14,637 nucleotides of DNA from XYA12-FULL-58-9 sp001798605 (GTDB taxonomy: Bacteria > Myxococcota > XYA12-FULL-58-9): the NCBI GenBank assembly GCA_036736205.1, contig DAINMX010000162.1, forward strand, positions 1 to 14,637, read 5' to 3'. Positions 1 to 9,198 of the stretch are shown piece after piece (positions within the stretch are counted from its first letter, which is position 1; the number at the start of each line of letters is the position of its first letter). The notes under the pieces are model-generated. The model saw nothing but the letters and a program-made list of their open reading frames with translations. It made no database searches and was not told where the DNA came from. The position numbers and the translations under genes are program-made.

Positions 1-111
1 TTCAAGAAGGCCGAGGGCTCCGAGGACAAGCTCTTTGGCGTCATCCAACAGAGGTTTGGCGATACCAAGCAAGCAATCAAGGCGAAGCTCGACAAGTTAA
101 ACTTGAAGTGA
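1..111 (+). CDS. CsbD-family stress protein, 3' end only
   Basis: The window opens inside this gene. The last 36 codons read in frame from base 1 to the TGA at 109-111. The visible residues include KLFGVIQQRFGDTKQAIKAK, the typical C-terminal half of CsbD-like proteins, where a glycine-led 'G.IQ.RFGDT...' helix closes the domain. CsbD proteins are small, highly charged, general-stress-induced proteins of unknown biochemical role. The start and upstream signals lie outside the window. The gene is followed after about 85 bp by another small plus-strand stress-type gene, so the two could be co-transcribed. Family assignment rests on this C-terminal motif alone. Confidence 0.75.
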   Translation, partial: FKKAEGSEDKLFGVIQQRFGDTKQAIKAKLDKLNLK

Positions 112-196
112 CGCGAAATGACACGCCTTGGGCCCCAGGTTGGCCGCTGTCAAAGGTGAGCAAAGTATTCTCAATCATTCCAAAGAGGAGACAACG

Positions 197-358
197 ATGT
201 GGTTCACTATCTTCTTGATCGTTCTGTTTTTTTTTGCGCTCGGTGGCGGTGGATGGGGGCACTCACGGCAAGCCTACTGGGGCTGGTCGCCCGCAGTTAT
301 CATCCTGATCGTGGGCGCAGTGCTGTACTTCACCGGCAATCTCCACTTGAACGGATGA
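197..358 (+). CDS. small DUF3309-like membrane protein
   Basis: A 53-residue, very hydrophobic protein. It has a first membrane segment at about residues 2-17 (WFTIFLIVLFFFALGG), a glycine/tryptophan/serine-rich turn (GGGGWGHSRQAYWGWSP) and a second hydrophobic stretch at about 33-46 (AVIILIVGAVLYFTG). This two-helix, glycine-rich hairpin resembles DUF3309-type proteins, which are about 50 residues long and have no known function. I chose the ATG at 197 over an in-frame ATG at 128 because AGAGGAG at 184-190 sits six bases ahead and because the longer version would add an unrelated polar leader. The gene lies just downstream of the CsbD-type gene and converges on the glucan synthase. It is probably an inner-membrane stress protein. 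Confidence 0.7.
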   Translation: MWFTIFLIVLFFFALGGGGWGHSRQAYWGWSPAVIILIVGAVLYFTGNLHLNG

Positions 359-364
359 GCCCCC

Positions 365-403
365 GGGCCGGGGATGAAGCACGATGAGCTATGCTCCCGG
401 CCC
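365..403. terminator. GC-rich hairpin between convergent genes
   Basis: GGGCCGGG at 365-372 and CCCGGCCC at 396-403 form a perfect 8-bp stem, with one further possible G-T pair, around a loop of about 23 nt. It fills the 49-bp gap between the stop of the DUF3309-like gene (358) and the stop of the glucan synthase (408). The position suits a bidirectional terminator or 3'-end stabiliser. There is no T tract on either side, so it is not a textbook intrinsic terminator. Confidence 0.4.
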
Positions 404-407
404 TGCG

Positions 408-3400
408 TCATTGCGAGTCGCTCGCGCTCGGCGCGAATACCACCTTCACCGTATGTTCGTGTTTGTCATTGATGAGTTTCAGGATCGGCTCCTCTAGCGA
501 CACTCCGTCGAGAGTCAAACGGGCCGGGCCCTGGTGCTCCGGACTCTGCGTGAAGCCGACGTGGTAGAAGGTCTCGTGGTAGCGGTAGTGCAACTTGAAC
601 TGTGTCCACGCCGACGGAACGTGCGGGCAAAAACGGAGGGTGTCCGCCTGTCTCTCGATCCCGAAGACGACTTCGTGTAGCAGCCGGTAATACCACGATG
701 CCGAACCCGTGTACCATGACCACCCACCTCGACCGGCGTACGGAGACTGACTGTAAACATCCGCCGCCAAGACATAGGGCTCGATTTTGTAGCGCTCAAC
801 CGCCGCCGGATTGAGAGCGTGATTGATGGGGTTCAAAAACGCAACGAGTGTTGCGGCCTGTTCGTTTCGTCCGGCCAGAGCCAGAGCCAGGGCCGCCCAT
901 ACCGCGCCATGGGTGTATTGCCCCCCATTCTCGCGCACTCCCGGCGGGTACCCTTTGATGTAACCGGGTTCGATGGCACTTCGATCGAATGGCGGAGTCA
1001 AGAGCTGCATCAGCTGGAGATCGTGACGGACCAGCTCATCCCACATGGAATCCAGCGCCATACGGCGTCGCTCGGAGGTGCCAACCTCGGCGATGGTTGC
1101 CCAACTCTGCGGTAGCGAGTCGATTCGACATTCCTCATTTTCCGCCGAGCCCAAGGGCTCGCCGTTGTCAAAGTAGGCGCGACGGTACCACCCGCCGTCC
1201 CACCCATGCTGCTCGATTTGGCTCGCGAGCTCGCTGGCGACCGAGATGCAGCGCTCGGCAAAGGCCTCATCGCGATACTGTTCGGCTAAGGGGGCAAACC
1301 GTGAGAGCACCTCATGGAGGAAGAACCCGAGCCACACGCTCTCTCCTTGGCCCTCATGCCCCACCCGGTTCATCCCGTCATTCCAATCTCCGCTTCCCAT
1401 CAGAGGCAAGCCGTGGACGCCCAGCCTCATGCCGTTGACGAGGGCCCTTGTGCAATGCTCGTACAGAGTGCCCGTCTCGTCGGAGCGCCCCGGCAGATCG
1501 TAGTAGCTCTCCTCGTCATCGTTGAGTGCCCGCCCTGTCAGGTAGGGGATCTGCTCTTTGAGCACACCCGTATCCCCCGTAAATGACACGTAACGAGAGA
1601 CCGCGTATGGCAGCCACAGGTAGTCGTCGGAACAACGGGTTCGGACACCCCGTCCACCGGGTGGATGCCACCAATGCTGCACATCTCCCTCGGCGAACTG
1701 CCGCTCGGCACACGTGAGAAGATGCTGGCGAGCGAGATCCGGTACCTCGTGCAGAAGCGCCAGACAGTCCTGCAGCTGATCGCGAAAGCCGTACGCCCCT
1801 CCCGACTGATAGAAGCCGCTGCGGCCCCACAATCGGCAAGACAGAATCTGGTAGGGCAACCAACCATTCAACAACACGTTCATCGCGGCGTCCGGCGTTT
1901 CGGCGTAGAGAACGCCCAGCTTGTCATTCCAGAACTTCCAAACCTCTTTCAACGCGATGTGTGCGGCACCGACGCCACGATGACGCTCGATGAGAGCGAT
2001 GGCCTCGGCCGTGGTGTCTGCGGCCCCCAGAATGAAAACAATCTCTCGTTCTTGCCGCCCGGGCACCTCGAGCGACGCCTGAAACGCCGCGCACGGGTCC
2101 AGACCCGGCCCCAGCCGTCCAGAGAGACGTCGCAAGCGCAGCGCCGCAGGGTTCGACGTGTCACCGTTGCGTCCCAGGATCTCCGCGCGGTCACCACTGG
2201 CACTTCGTAGACCTTCGCTGCAGTCGAAGAACGCTACGGAATGCGCAAGCTCGCTGTTGTAACTGTTCTTGGCAAGAATCGCACCGGTCAGCGGCTCGAG
2301 CTCGGTCACAACGTGCATGGCCTGCTGGGATCCCACGTCGCCAAGCACCAGATCGATCGAGGCGAGGACGCTAATGGTACGACTGCGTTCGCCAAGATTC
2401 TTGATCTTCAACGCCAGAAACTTCACCGGGGCGGCAACCGCCACATACGTTGTCAGCTCCGACGTAAGCCCCTGCTCGCTGTGCTCAAAGACGCTGTAAC
2501 CGAAGCCGTGCCGACTGACGTAGGCTGTACGGCTCTGCCGCGGCCAGGGCATTGGACTGAAGTACCGTCCGCTCGAATCATCGCGAATGAAGATGACCTC
2601 ACCGCTAGGATCAGTGACCGGGTCGTTGGCCCACGGCGTCAATCGACCGAGCTGGGCGTTGCGGTACCAGGTGTAGGCACTGCCGCTCTCACTGACTACG
2701 GTACCGAGCCGCGCATTGGCAATGACGTTCACCCAGGGTGCCGGCGTGTGATGCTTGGGCGGCAAATCGACGACGTATTCTCGCCCATCTTCCGTAAACC
2801 CGCCTGTGCCGTTCCCGAAGATCAAGTTCTCTCGCGGAGCCGCTTGCACACGATCGACTTGACGCGTGGGTGCCTGGCGCACGGGGGCTAACATCGATGT
2901 TCGCAAGGATTGCGCTGATTGCCTCCACTGTTCGATCTGGTGATCGAGATCGCCGTCGACATCCCTGATGACGATGCGCGCCACCGCTTGCAGCAGCACG
3001 CGGCCTTCTTCGGAGAAATCATCGATATGCCTGACAAAAACCCCACCCGGTTTGTCCATGAGGTGTGCTTCAGTGCCGGCAGCGACAAATTCCATGATTT
3101 GGTCGTTCACTGCGCGCCGGTAACCGGATGGGTTCTCGATCCAAATCACGAGATCGGTTTGCAAACCGCGCATCCGCCAGAAAGCATGGGCTCGAAGCAG
3201 ATCACGTACCAGATTCAGGTTGTCGGCATCTCGCACGCGCAACAGCACAATCGGCAAATCTCCTGAGATCGCATATCTCCACAAATCAGACTGACCCTTG
3301 CGGTTGCGCCGCAAGATGCTGCTCGACGCCCGAAAGGCGCTGGTCGGAAAAATGACAGCGGATGCCAACTCGACGTATTGCTGGGCCTGCGCCTCACTCG

Positions 3401-6400
3401 CGCCCACCTCCCGGCAGACGAGTCGACTGTGGGTCCCCGCGACCTCAAACACGCGGTCGGCCATCCGTTGATCCTGGTACTTCGCAACCAGAGCCACCGC
3501 AGCATGCCTCGTGGGTGCAACGCCAACGATGAGGTCAACCTGGGCGCTGCTGTCGCCTTCCACCTCGACTCTGCGCCGAAGTGCGGCACAGGGGTCCAAC
3601 ACCGAGCCCGCGGTTCCGGACAACGGGCCCCAGTCATCGAGGGCGGCGGGCTGACGCATGCTCTGGCCTCTACCGATGAAGCGCGCCCGATCAGTCTCGT
3701 AGCTACATGCGCCGTGTTCGTCGCCGACCACTCGCATCATGCAAAACACCCACGGTGGCTGTTCCTCCGCGTCGCGCGCGCGTCGCGTTAGCAGGATGGC
3801 ACATTGCTCTTCCAGGATTTCTGAGTATACGAACATGTTGCTGAACACCCGATGCAACTCGTCCGACAATCCCGGCGCAAGCACCACCTCGGTGTAGCTC
3901 GTGACCAAAAGGGACCTGGCGGTACCTGACCGGTTGGTCAGTCTGATCCTACGGATCTCGAGGTCGTCCTCCGAGGAGACCGCAATGTCGGTGTGCGTTT
4001 CTACTTGATGGTCGTGTCGGCGAAACTCGGCTCGTCCCGAGGTGAAAACTGCTTCATAACGCCGACCGGCGTGCAGAGTCGGCTGAAACGTGTTGGACCA
4101 TGTGTGGTGAGTCGCGAGATCGCCGATGAAGCAAAAGACCCCGAATGACTCCAACGTGGGATCCTCCCGCCAACGGGCGATCGCCAGGTTGTTCCATCGG
4201 CTATACCCGGCCCCGGCCGCCGATACCATCACGTGGTAGCGTCCGTTGGACAAGAGGTGCACTTCCGGAATCGGCGTGTTCGGGTTTCTGATCACCCGCA
4301 TAACCGGTTCTGCAACGCGGTTATCGATCCGATGTGAAACCTGAGCCTCCCGCGCATGTGGGGCCAACAGCGCGGCCGTTTTGGGGATCCGCTCCTGCAG
4401 CAGCAAGGATGCCGCTCGCAAGTCCGGATTGTTGAGAAACCGCACCTGCATTTTGGGGCCCACCACCGCCTGATCGAGTGCGAGCAAGCTCATCCCATGA
4501 TGATGGGCCATGAACGTCGCCACCACCGTCCCTCTCTTCCCCCGTTTGGCACGAATCGGCGTGTAGTCGATCGCGTCGTAGAAGCCGTAGGACCCAAGGG
4601 CCTCTTCCTTGGTCAAGCGTTGTAGATTCGCCGTCGCACGAGGCCGATCGATGAGAAGCGCCAGCACCGTAGCGTAGGGAGAGACGACATAGTCGTCACC
4701 AAGCCCTCGCTGCAGCCCCAACCCCGGCACCCCGAACGCCCTGTATTGGTAGGTACCTTCGCCGTCCGTGACGTTGTAGCAAGACTCGGAGATGCCCCAA
4801 GGCAGTCCTTGCTGTTTACCATACTCGACCTGGCGAACGACGGCCTCGGTACAGGTCTGTTCGAGCAAGGTGCCCTCGAAGTCAGGCATCACCAAAAGTG
4901 GCATGAGGTACTCGAACATGGAGCCGCTCCAGCTCAAGAGTACCTGCCGGCCGTGCGTCGTGGTGAGACGTCGCCCAAGTGCAAACCAATGGTCGAACGG
5001 GATCTGCCCAGAGGCGATCGCAATATAGCTCGCCAGCCGTGCCTCCGAGGCCAACAGGTCATAGAAGCTGTTGTCCAAACGGCGTTCCGTCACAGAATAT
5101 CCCACCGCAAGAAGCTTGCGCTTAGAATCATACAGCAACGGAAACTCGGCATCCGCAATCATCGAGCAGCGCAGCGCCAAGTCCTCGATCCGCCGAATAC
5201 GCGCGGCGATGCGCTCTGCTCCTAGACGCAAACCTTCAACGACATGGGTTACTCGTGCAGAGGCGTGCGTCCCATCCAGTTTTTCTGCCGCTCGGCGCGC
5301 GAGGTCGCCGATCTCTTCGAGGCTCAACCTTCGGTCGATGTTGGGCACCAAGCGCTGCAATTCGCCTGCGGGCCACTCCGGACCGCTCTGGATCCATGGC
5401 ACCAACTCCGTCAAGTCAGCTAGAAGCGATCGTGTCTGCCGATCGAGGGCGTTGGCCCACCACGAAGCTTCAGGCTGCCCCTGAGAATCGATGGATGCGA
5501 CGAGCTCTGCAGTCGCAACGCCAAGCGCGCCAAACCAAGCTGCCGTCGCCGAGAGGGTGTCGACCTGCTCCGCAAAGAGGTTGTTCACGGACACCAAGTC
5601 ATCACTCGAGATCCCCAGGTCCGCAAGTGCCCCCAACGTGTCGCCCAATCCCTCCAAAAACCGCGCAGGAAGCAATGGACTTCCAGAAAGCTCCAGAAGT
5701 CCGCTACGCAACACTCGGACATGTCCAATTAGGTTACCGCTATCGACGGCGGAGACGTACAGAGGCCGGAGCGGCTTGCGGCTCACGGTATCGTACCAGT
5801 TGAAGAAGTGGCCCTGGTAACGTTCCAACTGTTCCATCGTTTCGATCGTGCGGGTCGTGCGATCCAACAATTGGCCGGCGCTGAGATACCCGAGATCGTG
5901 AGCGGCCAAATTGGACAATAGAGCCAGGCCCATATCGGTAGGGCTTGTGCGATGGGCCACGCGGTGATTGGGCTTCTCCTGGAAGTTGTCAGGAGGCAAC
6001 CAGCTCTCCTGCGCTCCGACGAACACCTCGAAGTAGCGCCAGGTGAGCCTGGCGATGCGGCGCAGAAAGAGCACCTCGCTCTCGTTGAGCGAGCTCGAAG
6101 CCGTTTTCAACGATCGGCTCACCCACCAAGCGACAACCGGCGACAGAATCCACAAAACCAGAATCGGACCCGCGGCCACAGACATCGCGGGCGTACCCAC
6201 TGTCATAACCAGTGCAGCAATGGCAGCGGCCAAAGCGGGGACCACCGCCATCTTCCAGAGGACACGCCCAAAGCTCGTCACAACCGCACTCTCGACCGCC
6301 TCGGCGGTTTGCCACTCGAGCAGATGGTTCCGGCTGACAGTCATGCGCCAAAGCGTGCGTGCGGCTGCGTCGAGGGCGACTGTCGCCTCGAACGGGAGAA

Positions 6401-7868
6401 ACGTCAGCCACAGCGCGATCTTGGTTAGGCGCCGCCCCGTCGACCAGGCGACCTGGGTCACATGCAACCAAAACGGCAACCTCGACGGGCGCCCCCAGAG
6501 TTCTGCCAGTCCAGGTAGAAGCTCCGGAACCAACAGCAGACCGAGCACTGCCAACGTCCAAGATACCGGTGCCGGCACGACGAACCACCCGAGCACCAGC
6601 AGTGTCACATAGGCGGGCGCTACGAGTGCCCGGCGCAAATTGTCGAAAATCTTCCACCAACCCAAGACGCTCAGCGAGGAATTGATCCGCTCATATGCGG
6701 CATTACGAACTTTTGATCCCAGCCACGGACTGATCTGCCAGTCGCCGCGCATCCAACGGTGACGACGGTTGACGTCGGCCAGATACCCTGACGGTGCGCT
6801 CTCCAGCAGCTCAACGTCGCTACACTGTCCTGAGCGGGCGTAACATGACTCCAGCAGGTCGTGACTCAAAACCGCATTGTCGGGGAAGCGCTCACCCAAG
6901 AGCTGTCGAAAGGCACCCACATCATAAAGGCCCTTGCCGACAAACGAGGTCTCTCCAAAGAGATCTTGATAGACGTCTGAGACCACATGCGTGTAGGGGT
7001 CGAGACCCACCTCGCCGGCCAAGAGTCGGGAATAGATGCTCTGCACGGCACTGCGCAAAGAAATGCTGATGCGCGGCTGAAGGATTGCGTAGCCACGCAC
7101 CAAACGCTGGCCTTTGGGATCCATCCGCGGACGATTCAGCGGGTGAGCGGCAGCGGCCACCAGGCGCCAACCGGCCCCCCATGGCAGGCCCGTGTCGGTG
7201 TCCAGGGTGATCACGTAGCGGATCGTGGTGAGCTGCGACAGGTCACCGACGGTCTGGCAGAAGCGAGAGCTGTCGCCGGTACATAAGAGCGTGTTGAAGT
7301 CTTCGAGCTTGCCGCGCTTGCGCTCCCGGCCCATCCAGCAGCCTTCTTGCGGGTTGTGGAGGCGAGGCCTGTGCAACAAAAAAAAGCGACCGTGTCCACC
7401 GTGGTTGTATCTCTCGTTGTGCGCATTGATGCCGTCGATCGCCTGCGCCAGCAAGGCATCGTCTCCCTCGACGTGCTCGCCGGTGGCGTCGCCAAAATCG
7501 GTCAAGAGGCCGAACCACAGATTTGGATCTCGATTGGCCAAATAGCGGAGCTCCAGACCTTCAAGGAGCGCAAGAATGCCCTGACGTTCGGTAAGGATGG
7601 CCGGGACGACGACTATCGTGCGCGATTCGTCGGGAATGCCACGCTCGAAATTCATCCGGGCCAGGTGCCGTGGTCTGCGAACGGTGGAGGCCAGCCAGTT
7701 CACCACCGCCACCGCACACTGTGATGAAACCAGCGTCGTGGCGAGCGCAAGGGCGAGGCACACGACCTGGGTTACAGGACATGCTTGCCTCAGTAGCCAT
7801 GCAACACCGACGACCGACAGCGCGACCACCGGACCGAGATAGGCAAATAGCCTCAATCGCATGGACAA
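408..7868 (-). CDS. ndvB: cyclic beta-1,2-glucan synthase, catalytic part (NdvB/ChvB/Cgs type)
   Basis: A 2,486-codon reading frame with the domain order of NdvB/Cgs, the inner-membrane enzyme that starts, extends, cyclises and trims beta-1,2-glucan from UDP-glucose. Residues about 8-55 form two membrane segments. Residues about 80-400 are the GT84 transferase, with VVVPAIL, the DxD motif TLDTDTG near 222 and HRWMRGDW near 369. Further membrane pairs lie near 412-455 and 535-590. Residues about 640-1135 are the glucoamylase-like (GH144/GH189-related) cyclisation region, ending in MAHHHGMSLLAL. Residues about 1185-1430 and 1680-1950 are two GH94-type sandwich regions. Residues about 2000-2430 are the GH94 phosphorylase barrel with GSGDWNDGMNRVG near 2156 and GYPPGVRENGGQYTHG near 2304. 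No catalytic motif looks damaged. The TTG at 7868 (or ATG at 7862) is only the first usable start after an in-frame TGA. No good ribosome site precedes it, so this is most likely the remainder of a gene beginning near 9116. Confidence 0.9.
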   Translation of the reverse strand: MSMRLRLFAYLGPVVALSVVGVAWLLRQACPVTQVVCLALALATTLVSSQCAVAVVNWLASTVRRPRHLARMNFERGIPDESRTIVVVPAILTERQGILALLEGLELRYLANRDPNLWFGLLTDFGDATGEHVEGDDALLAQAIDGINAHNERYNHGGHGRFFLLHRPRLHNPQEGCWMGRERKRGKLEDFNTLLCTGDSSRFCQTVGDLSQLTTIRYVITLDTDTGLPWGAGWRLVAAAAHPLNRPRMDPKGQRLVRGYAILQPRISISLRSAVQSIYSRLLAGEVGLDPYTHVVSDVYQDLFGETSFVGKGLYDVGAFRQLLGERFPDNAVLSHDLLESCYARSGQCSDVELLESAPSGYLADVNRRHRWMRGDWQISPWLGSKVRNAAYERINSSLSVLGWWKIFDNLRRALVAPAYVTLLVLGWFVVPAPVSWTLAVLGLLLVPELLPGLAELWGRPSRLPFWLHVTQVAWSTGRRLTKIALWLTFLPFEATVALDAAARTLWRMTVSRNHLLEWQTAEAVESAVVTSFGRVLWKMAVVPALAAAIAALVMTVGTPAMSVAAGPILVLWILSPVVAWWVSRSLKTASSSLNESEVLFLRRIARLTWRYFEVFVGAQESWLPPDNFQEKPNHRVAHRTSPTDMGLALLSNLAAHDLGYLSAGQLLDRTTRTIETMEQLERYQGHFFNWYDTVSRKPLRPLYVSAVDSGNLIGHVRVLRSGLLELSGSPLLPARFLEGLGDTLGALADLGISSDDLVSVNNLFAEQVDTLSATAAWFGALGVATAELVASIDSQGQPEASWWANALDRQTRSLLADLTELVPWIQSGPEWPAGELQRLVPNIDRRLSLEEIGDLARRAAEKLDGTHASARVTHVVEGLRLGAERIAARIRRIEDLALRCSMIADAEFPLLYDSKRKLLAVGYSVTERRLDNSFYDLLASEARLASYIAIASGQIPFDHWFALGRRLTTTHGRQVLLSWSGSMFEYLMPLLVMPDFEGTLLEQTCTEAVVRQVEYGKQQGLPWGISESCYNVTDGEGTYQYRAFGVPGLGLQRGLGDDYVVSPYATVLALLIDRPRATANLQRLTKEEALGSYGFYDAIDYTPIRAKRGKRGTVVATFMAHHHGMSLLALDQAVVGPKMQVRFLNNPDLRAASLLLQERIPKTAALLAPHAREAQVSHRIDNRVAEPVMRVIRNPNTPIPEVHLLSNGRYHVMVSAAGAGYSRWNNLAIARWREDPTLESFGVFCFIGDLATHHTWSNTFQPTLHAGRRYEAVFTSGRAEFRRHDHQVETHTDIAVSSEDDLEIRRIRLTNRSGTARSLLVTSYTEVVLAPGLSDELHRVFSNMFVYSEILEEQCAILLTRRARDAEEQPPWVFCMMRVVGDEHGACSYETDRARFIGRGQSMRQPAALDDWGPLSGTAGSVLDPCAALRRRVEVEGDSSAQVDLIVGVAPTRHAAVALVAKYQDQRMADRVFEVAGTHSRLVCREVGASEAQAQQYVELASAVIFPTSAFRASSSILRRNRKGQSDLWRYAISGDLPIVLLRVRDADNLNLVRDLLRAHAFWRMRGLQTDLVIWIENPSGYRRAVNDQIMEFVAAGTEAHLMDKPGGVFVRHIDDFSEEGRVLLQAVARIVIRDVDGDLDHQIEQWRQSAQSLRTSMLAPVRQAPTRQVDRVQAAPRENLIFGNGTGGFTEDGREYVVDLPPKHHTPAPWVNVIANARLGTVVSESGSAYTWYRNAQLGRLTPWANDPVTDPSGEVIFIRDDSSGRYFSPMPWPRQSRTAYVSRHGFGYSVFEHSEQGLTSELTTYVAVAAPVKFLALKIKNLGERSRTISVLASIDLVLGDVGSQQAMHVVTELEPLTGAILAKNSYNSELAHSVAFFDCSEGLRSASGDRAEILGRNGDTSNPAALRLRRLSGRLGPGLDPCAAFQASLEVPGRQEREIVFILGAADTTAEAIALIERHRGVGAAHIALKEVWKFWNDKLGVLYAETPDAAMNVLLNGWLPYQILSCRLWGRSGFYQSGGAYGFRDQLQDCLALLHEVPDLARQHLLTCAERQFAEGDVQHWWHPPGGRGVRTRCSDDYLWLPYAVSRYVSFTGDTGVLKEQIPYLTGRALNDDEESYYDLPGRSDETGTLYEHCTRALVNGMRLGVHGLPLMGSGDWNDGMNRVGHEGQGESVWLGFFLHEVLSRFAPLAEQYRDEAFAERCISVASELASQIEQHGWDGGWYRRAYFDNGEPLGSAENEECRIDSLPQSWATIAEVGTSERRRMALDSMWDELVRHDLQLMQLLTPPFDRSAIEPGYIKGYPPGVRENGGQYTHGAVWAALALALAGRNEQAATLVAFLNPINHALNPAAVERYKIEPYVLAADVYSQSPYAGRGGWSWYTGSASWYYRLLHEVVFGIERQADTLRFCPHVPSAWTQFKLHYRYHETFYHVGFTQSPEHQGPARLTLDGVSLEEPILKLINDKHEHTVKVVFAPSASDSQ

Positions 7869-7910
7869 AATCTCGGAGAACGGCCGCCCCTTCCTTTGCT
7901 TCCGGAGCGC

Positions 7911-7913
7911 TCA
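7911..7913 (-). other. in-frame TGA interrupting the glucan synthase
   Basis: The upstream 401-codon frame ends ...GKRDLW-TGA. The same frame continues without a shift for 14 sense codons (ALRKQRKGRPFSEI and L) to the TTG at 7868 and then through the whole catalytic part: 7913 minus 7868 is 45, a multiple of three. The two pieces add up to about 2,900 codons, close to the usual 2,800-2,900 of Cgs/NdvB. A single substitution such as CGA to TGA or TGG to TGA explains it. It could be a real nonsense mutation, a read error, or a read-through site. Confidence 0.85.
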
Positions 7914-9116
7914 CCACAGATCGCGTTTCCCGTCGTCAACGAGCACGTAACCGACGTGAGCCGCGACGCCGGTACTGTCCGCGAGGTAATGTTCGGTGGT
8001 CAAAGCTACTGCCATCCGGGCCACCGACTCTTCGGCGAAATGACCTCTCCGTGCTACGCTTTCGACGGCGTGCCGATAGTCGTCGCGGGTCGCAAAGTCC
8101 ATCTGGTCATACACTCCCGCGGGTTCTGTTTTCAAAATCTTCTCAGTGGCACTGTTCAACTCGACAAACGCATGCCACTCGGTGGTGTTGACGAGCCGCA
8201 GGCTGGCGATGCTGTTGGCCATCGAAGCCTGGTCGGCGGCTTGAGCCTGACCGTCGGCTCGAACGGCCTCCTCAATGGTTTGCCCTTGCTCGGCGAGCCG
8301 TTGCTCCAACCATGGAAGCGCCAGATTCGTGGTCGACCCGCGCCCTTGGAGCGTCTGAGTGAATTGAGCAACAAACGCTGTCGACAACGGTGGATTCGCT
8401 CGAACCATGTCCGCCAGCACCAAGAGAGCGGCCTCGTGCCCTTCCGACGGGGCGTCGATCCGCTGAGCCCAGACCCAAGCGCGATCCCGGTGCGCACGTT
8501 GCCAGGTGATGCTCATAGCGACTCGCCGAAGATTCTCTATGAGCGCCAGACGCAGCATGATCGGAACCGACCAAAGCTCTCCCAGCGTCAACTGTGTGAC
8601 GGACTGGTAGGCGGCTACGTATCGGGCGAGGGCTTCCTCATCGACACGCCCGTCGACATGGACAACGAGTTCCACGATCAAATCATGGACGCGAGGTAAA
8701 CCTGTCGCCTCACCGTTTGCGACCGGCGGCAGTTGGCGACCGTATCCGCGCGGCAGGTGCTTGCGTGCCAGATAGATCTGCTCCTCCACCAAGTAATGGT
8801 TGTCGAGCAACCATTCTGCGGCAGGAGTGAGCCTCCGGCCCATCGCGTGAGCTCGAGACATGACCTCGTGACAACGGGCGATCACCCGCTCCGAATTGTT
8901 CAGCCGCTTGATGAGCTGATCGCCACCCTGGCGATGACCTATCTGGTGGGAGCCTGCCAGAGCCCTAGCGTGAACCTCTAGCTGTTCAATGGTAAAAATT
9001 GCTCCCCGCAAGGGCGGCTCGCTGACGCTGAGCTGATACAGGCCCTCCGCCCACCGCGTGAGATCCAATGAGCTCAGCAGTTGTGGCTTTTTGACCCCTG
9101 CGATCAACCTGCGCAA
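7911..9116 (-). CDS. ndvB: N-terminal region of the cyclic glucan synthase, cut off by TGA
   Basis: A 401-residue soluble protein matching the pre-membrane N-terminal region of NdvB/Cgs-type synthases. Diagnostic stretches are AAEWLLDNHYLVEEQI near residue 100, the YGRQLPPVANG segment, LTLGELWSVPIMLRLALIE near 180, and HVGYVLVDDGK just before the stop. In complete family members this last motif leads directly into the first membrane helix. The specific role of this region is not established; the transferase and phosphorylase sites lie downstream. The frame opens after a TAG at 9167, so the TTG at 9116 is the best start, although no strong ribosome site precedes it (CTG at 9128 is another option). 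It follows the DUF2934 gene by 82 bp and probably shares its transcript. Without read-through it would be made alone as a truncated product. Confidence 0.85.
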   Translation of the reverse strand: MRRLIAGVKKPQLLSSLDLTRWAEGLYQLSVSEPPLRGAIFTIEQLEVHARALAGSHQIGHRQGGDQLIKRLNNSERVIARCHEVMSRAHAMGRRLTPAAEWLLDNHYLVEEQIYLARKHLPRGYGRQLPPVANGEATGLPRVHDLIVELVVHVDGRVDEEALARYVAAYQSVTQLTLGELWSVPIMLRLALIENLRRVAMSITWQRAHRDRAWVWAQRIDAPSEGHEAALLVLADMVRANPPLSTAFVAQFTQTLQGRGSTTNLALPWLEQRLAEQGQTIEEAVRADGQAQAADQASMANSIASLRLVNTTEWHAFVELNSATEKILKTEPAGVYDQMDFATRDDYRHAVESVARRGHFAEESVARMAVALTTEHYLADSTGVAAHVGYVLVDDGKRDLW

Positions 9117-9137
9117 TTTGGAATTCAGAGCACACCG

Positions 9138-9162
9138 CCTTGGACCCCCAAGACCGAGGGGT
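9138..9162 (-). promoter_or_regulatory. overlapping small hairpins ahead of the glucan synthase
   Basis: The 82-bp gap between the DUF2934 stop and the synthase start holds ACCCC/GGGGT (9144-9148 and 9158-9162). It also holds CTTGG/CCAAG (9139-9143 and 9148-9152), which shares bases with the first pair and so excludes it. Two alternative short stems in a leader with a weak TTG start could modulate translation, but 5-bp stems also arise by chance in GC-rich DNA. Confidence 0.2.
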
Positions 9163-9198
9163 GGCTATCTTGAGCTCAGCTCGCTCAGTCCAAGAAAC

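Noticed and set aside
128..196. Longer start for the DUF3309-like protein at 128
   Set aside because: The ATG at 197 has a well-placed AGAGGAG and begins directly with the membrane helix. The extension is polar and unlike the family.
1665..2210. Many 60-220 codon plus-strand frames inside the glucan synthase, for example this 181-codon one
   Set aside because: They are antisense to conserved GH94 and glucoamylase-like coding sequence, have arginine/proline-rich products without domains and lack ribosome sites.
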